64,000 nt of DNA from Streptomyces sp. NBC_00525 (GTDB taxonomy: Bacteria > Actinomycetota > Actinomycetes > Streptomycetales > Streptomycetaceae), in the NCBI RefSeq assembly GCF_036346595.1, contig NZ_CP107834.1, forward strand, positions 248,001 to 312,000, read 5' to 3'. A program made the translations under genes and the position numbers. Below, in pieces: positions 59,251 through 64,000 of the stretch; position 1 is the stretch's first letter; every line of letters starts with the position of its first letter. The notes under the pieces were generated by a model. That model was not told where the DNA came from. It saw only the letters and a program-made list of their open reading frames with translations, and ran no database searches.

Positions 59251-60879
59251 ATGAACGAGAACGTCGATCTCCATGTACCGGTCCTCATCGTGGGCGGCTC
59301 GCTGGTGGGGCTGTCCGCTTCCCTCTTCCTCGGCCGGCTCGGCGTCGAGCACCTGCTGGTCGAGAAGCACGCGGCCACCTCGACGCATCCGCGTGGCCGG
59401 GGCAACAACGTGCGGACGATGGAGGTTTTCCGCAGGGCGGGGGTGGAGCGGCAGATCCGCGAGGCGGCCTCGGTGCTGGCGGACAACCACGGCATCCTGC
59501 AGGCGGGTTCGCTGACCGGGGACGACCAGGAGTGGCTGCTGCGCGAGATCGATCCGGGCGGGGCGCTCGCCCGGATCAGCCCGACGGGCTGGTGCCTGTG
59601 CAGCCAGAACGACCTGGAACCGGTGCTGCTGGAGCGGGCGCGGGAGCAGGGCGGCGATCTGCGGTTCTCGACGGAGCTGCTGTCCTTCGACCCGGACGCC
59701 TCGGGTGTCTCGGCGGTGCTGAAGAACCGGGAGACCGGTGAGCACACGACCGTGCGGGCGGACTATCTGATCGCGGCGGACGGGCCGCGCAGTCCGGTCC
59801 GCGAGCAGCTGGGGATCGGCCGTTCGGGGGCGGGCGACCTGTTCCACAACGTGAGCGTCACCTTCCGGTCGCGCGGGCTGGCGGAGGTGCTGGGTGAGCG
59901 GCGTTTCATCGTGTGCTATCTGACGAACCCGGAGGCGGAGGGCGCTCTGCTGCCGGTGGACAACGAGCGGGAGTGGGTGTTCCACGCGCCGTGGCAGCCG
60001 GACCGGGGCGAGACGCTGGAGGACTTCACGGACGAGCGGTGCGCGCGCCACATCCGTACCGCGGTGGGCGCGCCGGACATCGATGTGGAGATCACCGGGA
60101 AGGCGCCGTGGCACGCGGCCGAGCGGGTGGCCGAGCGGTATGGGCGGGGGCGGGTGTTCCTGGCCGGTGACTCGGCGCACGAGATGTCGCCGACCGGGGC
60201 GTTCGGTTCGAACACCGGTATCCAGGACGCGCACAACCTGGCGTGGAAGCTGGCCGCGGTGCTGCGGGGCGAGGCGGGGCGGGGGCTGCTGGAGACGTAC
60301 GGGCAGGAGCGGCTCCCGGTGGCGCGGGCGACCGGTGAGCGGGCGTCCGCGCGGTCCGGGGAGCACAGCCACCCCGGCTACGCGCCGCCGCCGTCGGTGG
60401 GCGGGGGCAAGCGGGGCGGGATGCTGAACGTGGCGCTGGGCTACCGGTATGTGGCGGGCGCGGTGCTGGGGGTGCCGGCGGACGCGGCGGTGGTGCCGGA
60501 CGGGATGCGGCTGACGGGCGAACCGGGCAGCCGGGCGCCGCACATGTGGCTGCGCCGGGGCGGGGAGCGGATCTCCACGCTGGATCTGTACGAGCGCTCG
60601 TTCGTGCTGCTCGCGGACGGCTCCGACACGGTGTGGCGGCGGGCGGCGTCGGAGGTCGCGGACCGGCTGGGGGTGCGGATGGAGGCGTACGGCATCGGCG
60701 CGGGCGCTGAGCTGGAGCCGGAGGACGGGGCGGACTGGGCCGGGGCGCACGGGACCGGCCGGGACGGCGCGGTCCTGGTGCGTCCCGACGGGTTCGTCGC
60801 CTGGCGTGCCCCGTCGGCCGCCGAGGACGCCGCGGCGACGCTGCACGAGGTTCTGGTGACGCTGCTGCGCCGGGACTGA
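59251..60879 (+). CDS. whiE-ORFVIII: FAD-dependent aromatic hydroxylase (WhiE ORFVIII-like)
   Basis: A 542-residue class A flavoprotein monooxygenase of the polyketide hydroxylase type. It has the FAD-binding GGSLVGLSASLFLGRLG (about 12-28), the DG motif YLIAADGPRSPVREQLG (about 172-188) and the FAD-ribityl-binding VFLAGDSAHEMSPTGAFG (about 302-319). A thioredoxin-like C-terminal domain (about 400-540) is usual for this group. It hydroxylates the aromatic polyketide at a late stage. It is divergently oriented from the other whiE-type genes, exactly as ORFVIII in S. coelicolor. A hairpin follows. Confidence 0.94.
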   Translation: MNENVDLHVPVLIVGGSLVGLSASLFLGRLGVEHLLVEKHAATSTHPRGRGNNVRTMEVFRRAGVERQIREAASVLADNHGILQAGSLTGDDQEWLLREIDPGGALARISPTGWCLCSQNDLEPVLLERAREQGGDLRFSTELLSFDPDASGVSAVLKNRETGEHTTVRADYLIAADGPRSPVREQLGIGRSGAGDLFHNVSVTFRSRGLAEVLGERRFIVCYLTNPEAEGALLPVDNEREWVFHAPWQPDRGETLEDFTDERCARHIRTAVGAPDIDVEITGKAPWHAAERVAERYGRGRVFLAGDSAHEMSPTGAFGSNTGIQDAHNLAWKLAAVLRGEAGRGLLETYGQERLPVARATGERASARSGEHSHPGYAPPPSVGGGKRGGMLNVALGYRYVAGAVLGVPADAAVVPDGMRLTGEPGSRAPHMWLRRGGERISTLDLYERSFVLLADGSDTVWRRAASEVADRLGVRMEAYGIGAGAELEPEDGADWAGAHGTGRDGAVLVRPDGFVAWRAPSAAEDAAATLHEVLVTLLRRD

Positions 60880-60887
60880 GCGGCTGC

Positions 60888-60914
60888 CGGACCGGCCTCC
60901 GGGAGGCCGGTCCG
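60888..60914. terminator. Perfect 13-bp stem hairpin between convergent genes
   Basis: CGGACCGGCCTCC (60888-60900) is the exact reverse complement of 60902-60914 with one centre base. It lies between the hydroxylase stop and the convergent hydrolase stop, nine bases after the former and five before the latter. Confidence 0.8.
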
Positions 60915-60918
60915 CCCG

Positions 60919-62442
60919 TCAGCCGATACCGAACGACCGGAGGGCCGCGAGGAATTCCTCCGGTCGTTCGGTGTGTACGAGATGTCCGGCGTCGAGGGTG
61001 ACGAGCCGGGCGCCGGGGATGCGGCGGGCGAGCGCGGCCATGTCCTCCTGCCGGATCTGGCTGCGGGGTCCGCCGCCGATGACGAGGGTGGGGGCGGTGA
61101 TGGCGCCGAGGAGTTCCAGCGACGCCGGGTCCGGGGCGTTGAGCTGGGCGTCGACGGCCGGGACGAGGGGCCAGTCGAAGTCCGTCTCGCCGCCGGGGTG
61201 CACGGGGACGGGGCGCGGCGGGTCGAGCGGGACGGGCAGCGGCGCCTCCTCCAGGACCAGGCGCCCGATGAGGCCGGGGTGGCGGCCGGCGAGCAGGTAG
61301 GAGGCGGCGCCGCCCATGGAGTGCCCGACGACGGTGGCGCCGGCGAGGTTGCGGGCCTCCAGGAAGCCGTGCAGGTCGTCGCGGAACAGTTCGAGGCTGT
61401 AGCGGCCGGGCCAGTCGCTGAGGCCGTGGCCGCGGAAGTCGAAGGCGTACACGCGGTGGGTGGCGGCGAGCCGGGCGGCGATCCCGGCCCAGTCGCGGCT
61501 GTCGCCGCAGCGGCCGTGGGCGAGGACGACGGGCGGTGCGGCGGGGTCGCCCCAGACGCGGTACGCGAGCCGGGTGCCGCCGGCCAGGACGCTGTGCACC
61601 TCGGGGTCGAGGAACGCCTCGACGGTGCGGGCGAAGGCTCCGGCGTCGTCGATCCACGGGAAGTGGGCGGCGCCGCGCTGCACGGCGAACTCCGCGTGCG
61701 GGAAGAGCGCGGCCAGTCCGGCGGCCCGGCCGGGCGGGGTGACGGTGTCGTACTCGCCTGCCAGGACGAGGACGGGGGCCCGGAGGGTGCGCAGGGCGGG
61801 GACGGTGGCGGCCGGGTCGAAGGCGCCCGGGCCGGCGTAGCGGGCGGCGGCCTCGGCGTTGATCTGCGCGTCGGAGGCGGCCGCGTGCGCGCGTTCGGCG
61901 GTGCCCCAGCGGGCGTACAGGAACGGCCGGGTCCTGGCGCGCAGTTCGTCGCTCGGCCGGCCGGCCCAGATCTCCTCCAGGGCGGCGAGCGCGTCCTCGT
62001 ACCAGGGTTCCGGGCCGCGCAGGGCGGCCGTCTCGCGGGCCTCGCGGCCGGCGGCGGGCAGGCCGGCGGCGCGGGTGGTGGGGGCGACCAGGACGAGGTT
62101 GCGCAGCCGGTGCGGGTGGCGGGCGGCGTAGAGCGCGGCGAGGTCGCCGGCCGCGGAGTGGGCGAGCAGGTCGACGCGGTCGAGGCCGAGGTGGGTGCGC
62201 AGGGCCTCGATGTCGTCGGTCTGCCGGTCGCAGCGGTAGGTGGCGGGGTCCTCGGGGGCGGCGGAGTCGCCGGTGCCGCGCGGGTCGAGGAGGATCAGCC
62301 GCCGGCGGGCGGCGAGGCCGCCGAGGGTGCCGAGGTAGGCGCTCGCCCGCATGGCTCCGCCCGGCAGGCAGATCAGCGGCGCTCCCTCCCCCGCGATGCG
62401 GTAGGCCAGCTCGGTTCCGTCGTACGTGTGGAAGGTCGGCAT
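60919..62442 (-). CDS. Fused tandem alpha/beta-hydrolase protein
   Basis: A 507-residue protein made of two complete alpha/beta-hydrolase folds in one chain. Domain 1 (about 1-265) has oxyanion region CLPGGAMRAS, nucleophile LLAHSAAGDLAAL (about 94), acid AGEYDTVTPP (about 228) and His GAAHFPWIDD. Domain 2 (about 270-507) has LAHGRCGDSRDW, nucleophile VVGHSMGGAAS (about 358) and His DAGHLVHTERPEEF (about 488). The usual acid position reads GGGPRSQ with no Asp; a Glu in LVLEEAPLP could replace it. Substrates unknown. It is convergent with the spore pigment hydroxylase and divergent from the ligase gene. ATG 62442. Confidence 0.9.
   Translation of the reverse strand: MPTFHTYDGTELAYRIAGEGAPLICLPGGAMRASAYLGTLGGLAARRRLILLDPRGTGDSAAPEDPATYRCDRQTDDIEALRTHLGLDRVDLLAHSAAGDLAALYAARHPHRLRNLVLVAPTTRAAGLPAAGREARETAALRGPEPWYEDALAALEEIWAGRPSDELRARTRPFLYARWGTAERAHAAASDAQINAEAAARYAGPGAFDPAATVPALRTLRAPVLVLAGEYDTVTPPGRAAGLAALFPHAEFAVQRGAAHFPWIDDAGAFARTVEAFLDPEVHSVLAGGTRLAYRVWGDPAAPPVVLAHGRCGDSRDWAGIAARLAATHRVYAFDFRGHGLSDWPGRYSLELFRDDLHGFLEARNLAGATVVGHSMGGAASYLLAGRHPGLIGRLVLEEAPLPVPLDPPRPVPVHPGGETDFDWPLVPAVDAQLNAPDPASLELLGAITAPTLVIGGGPRSQIRQEDMAALARRIPGARLVTLDAGHLVHTERPEEFLAALRSFGIG
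60928..60972. repeat. 16-bp perfect inverted repeat inside the hydrolase 3' end
   Basis: ACCGAACGACCGGAGG (60928-60943) is exactly complementary to 60957-60972, with a 13-base loop. It lies within the last 18 codons of the hydrolase gene, immediately next to the hairpin at 60888-60914. The two stems could form a double terminator for the minus-strand transcript or block read-through from the plus strand. Confidence 0.6.
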
Positions 62443-62571
62443 GCCTCCATCCAAACAGGGCCGTCCGGGTGACGCGGGCGAGTTGGGCAGCCTGGTGGCG
62501 GCCGGGCCCAGGGAGATGCGTCGCGCCCCTTGCCAGGGGGTGCGTGATCCTGAATTACTGCTCCCGGAGGA

Positions 62572-62593
62572 GACGACCGAATGATCGGTCGTC
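62572..62593. promoter_or_regulatory. Operator-like inverted repeat upstream of the CoA ligase gene
   Basis: GACGACCGA-ATGA-TCGGTCGTC is a perfect 9-bp inverted repeat with a 4-base spacer, positioned 30-51 bases before the likely ATG 62623. The form suits a TetR-type dimer, and CoA ligase genes of phenylacetate type are often controlled by such repressors (PaaR). No regulator gene is in view. Confidence 0.6.
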
Positions 62594-62622
62594 CGCGCGG
62601 CGTACGGAACGGGGAGGCCCGC

Positions 62623-63909
62623 ATGACGGCTCTGCTGGACGCGGCGGAACGGATGAGCCGCGACGGGCTCGAAGCTCTCCAGCTGGAGCGGCTGCGGGCC
62701 ACGCTGCGCCACGCGTACGAGAACGTCGCGCACTACCGGGCGGCGTTCGACCGGGCGGGGCTGCGGCCGGAGGACTGCCGTTCGCTCGCGGATCTGGCCC
62801 GGTTCCCGTTCACCACCAAGGCGGACCTGCGGGACAACTACCCGTTCGGGATGTTCGCGGTGCCGGAGGCGGAGGTCCGTCGCGTCCACGCCTCCAGCGG
62901 CACGACGGGGCGCCCGACCGTGGTCGGCTACACGCAGGGGGACCTGGACGTCTGGGCGGACGTGGTGGCGCGCTCCATCCGGGCGGCGGGCGGGCGGCCG
63001 GGTCACAAGGTGCATGTGGCGTACGGCTACGGGCTCTTCACCGGCGGTCTGGGCGCGCACTACGGGGCGGAGCGGCTGGGGTGCACGGTGATTCCGGCGT
63101 CGGGCGGCATGACGGCCCGCCAGGTCCGGCTGATCCAGGACTTCCGGCCGGAGATCATCATGGTGACGCCCTCGTACATGCTGACCATCCTCGACGAGTT
63201 CGAGCGGCAGGGCGTCGATCCCCGGTCGACCTCGCTGCGGACGGGGATCTTCGGGGCGGAGCCGTGGACGCGGGAGATGCGGCGCGAGATCGAGGAGCGG
63301 TTCGCGATCGACGCGGTGGACATCTACGGCCTGTCGGAGGTGATGGGGCCGGGCGTGGCGCAGGAGTGCGTGGAGACGAAGGACGGGCCGCACATCTGGG
63401 AGGACCACTTCTATCCGGAGGTGGTCGACCCGGTCTCCGGGGAGGTGCTGCCCGACGGGGAGGAGGGCGAGCTGGTGTTCACCTCGCTCACCAAGGAGGC
63501 CATGCCGGTGATCCGGTACCGGACGCGGGACCTGACCCGGCTGCTGCCCGGCACGGCCCGGGTCTTCCGGCGCATGGAGCGGGTCACCGGGCGCAGCGAC
63601 GATCTGGTGATCCTGCGCGGGGTGAACCTCTTTCCCACGCAGATCGAGGAGATCGTGTTGCGGACGCCGGGGGTGTCGCCGCACTTCCAGCTCCGGCTCA
63701 CCCGTGAGGGCAGGCTCGATGTGCTGACGGTGCGGGCGGAGGCCAGGCCGGGGGCGACGCCGGAGCAGCGGGCGGCGGCGGCCGCGTCGGTGGCGGCGGC
63801 CGTCAAGGACGGCATCGGTGTCTCGGTGGGCGTGGAGATCCTCGATCCGGAGACGCTGGAGCGGTCGGTGGGCAAGTTCCGGCGGATCGTGGACGAGCGC
63901 GGGGAGTAG
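62623..63909 (+). CDS. paaK: Phenylacetate-CoA ligase-like acyl-activating enzyme
   Basis: A 428-residue acyl-CoA ligase of the PaaK branch of the adenylate-forming superfamily. Signature motifs are HASSGTTGRPTVVGYT (AMP/P-loop, about 86-101), the aryl pocket YGYGLFTGGLGAHYGAE (about 130-146), the IYGLSEVMGPGVAQEC motif near 235, and a late GRSDDLVILRGVNLFPTQIE hinge. It should form phenylacetyl-CoA or a related aryl-CoA from acid, ATP and CoA. ATG 62623 has GGGGAGG six bases upstream; an in-frame ATG at 62581 lies within the operator palindrome and is unlikely. No other phenylacetate degradation gene is in the window. Confidence 0.92.
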   Translation: MTALLDAAERMSRDGLEALQLERLRATLRHAYENVAHYRAAFDRAGLRPEDCRSLADLARFPFTTKADLRDNYPFGMFAVPEAEVRRVHASSGTTGRPTVVGYTQGDLDVWADVVARSIRAAGGRPGHKVHVAYGYGLFTGGLGAHYGAERLGCTVIPASGGMTARQVRLIQDFRPEIIMVTPSYMLTILDEFERQGVDPRSTSLRTGIFGAEPWTREMRREIEERFAIDAVDIYGLSEVMGPGVAQECVETKDGPHIWEDHFYPEVVDPVSGEVLPDGEEGELVFTSLTKEAMPVIRYRTRDLTRLLPGTARVFRRMERVTGRSDDLVILRGVNLFPTQIEEIVLRTPGVSPHFQLRLTREGRLDVLTVRAEARPGATPEQRAAAAASVAAAVKDGIGVSVGVEILDPETLERSVGKFRRIVDERGE

Positions 63910-63922
63910 GCCAACTCGGCTG

Positions 63923-63950
63923 CTGACCGGCGGGGTTGCTGTGGCAGGAT
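63923..63950 (+). promoter_or_regulatory. Candidate promoter for a gene starting at the right edge
   Basis: CTGACC (63923-63928) and CAGGAT (63945-63950) are 16 bases apart, resembling the Streptomyces vegetative pattern TTGACN-N16-18-TAGGAT. They lie about 36 bases upstream of a GTG with a GGGGGGAC ribosome site. This is a match by eye only. Confidence 0.4.
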
Positions 63951-63985
63951 GGGCCGGAGTGAGCCATTGTCCGCCGGGGGGACTC

Positions 63986-64000
63986 GTGTTCTCCGGCCCG
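63986..64000 (+). CDS. Possible start of a gene continuing beyond the window
   Basis: GTG 63986 is preceded by a strong GGGGGGAC ribosome site and a plausible promoter, and opens the frame V-F-S-G-P to the end of the window. Five codons are too few to identify anything. Confidence 0.35.

Noticed and set aside
62581..62622. ATG 62581 as start of the CoA ligase
   Set aside because: It lies inside a perfect operator-like palindrome and the added 14 residues are not part of the family; ATG 62623 has a better ribosome site.

Overview
The window is high-GC DNA with the gene style of a Streptomyces chromosome: G/C-rich third codon positions, frequent GTG starts and GTGA/ATGA overlaps, three rare in-frame TTA (bldA-type) codons, and actinomycete families such as NsdA, geosmin synthase, a whiE-type spore pigment cluster, ECF41, MbtH and FemX. 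I see no tRNA, rRNA, CRISPR array, insertion sequence or phage gene.

Left end (1-18.4 kb, minus strand): a nonribosomal peptide synthetase locus. An MbtH-like gene (17680-17898) precedes a very large four-module synthetase (C-A-T, C-A-T, C-A-T, C-A-T-E; 2953-17337). That is coupled by a GTGA overlap to a second synthetase (C-A-T...) running off the left edge. The five A domains alternate between two pocket signatures (X-Y-X-Y-X), which suggests a repeated-dipeptide product whose fourth residue is epimerised. A 575-bp non-coding region with a perfect 20-bp palindrome lies upstream. I cannot name the product.

Middle (18.4-43.1 kb): mostly housekeeping, stress and regulatory genes. They include an RNA 2',3'-cyclic phosphodiesterase, a hemerythrin, an FAD-Rieske oxidoreductase, a FemX-like peptidyltransferase and a TetR/MFS exporter pair with a double operator. 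Next come Gls24, a SigB/SigF-type sigma factor, an ECF41 sigma factor, DUF488, DUF2945, UdgB uracil-DNA glycosylase and a Cys/His-motif protein of unknown function. The stretch ends with a lipoprotein, a large TerD-like protein, a cysteine hydrolase with a GlxA-type regulator, a DDN-type flavin/deazaflavin protein, a DinB-like protein, an SDR protein and DNA photolyase coupled to a DUF1275 membrane protein.

Right end (43.4-64 kb): a development-flavoured region. A PAS-SpoIIE phosphatase and a kinase-fold protein, both with a TTA codon, flank an NsdA/NsdB-family repressor gene. Bifunctional geosmin synthase follows. After two small genes and a secreted beta-helix protein/O-methyltransferase pair comes a complete whiE-like type II polyketide cluster. 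It has ORFI to ORFVII on the minus strand and the FAD hydroxylase ORFVIII divergent. A fused double alpha/beta-hydrolase and a phenylacetate-CoA ligase with an operator-like palindrome close the window, and one more gene probably starts at the right edge.

Many intergenic gaps between convergent genes hold perfect or near-perfect GC-rich hairpins (27268, 34768, 50326, 53712, 60888). Start codons were chosen from Shine-Dalgarno matches, overlaps and family lengths. Where these disagree the entry says so.
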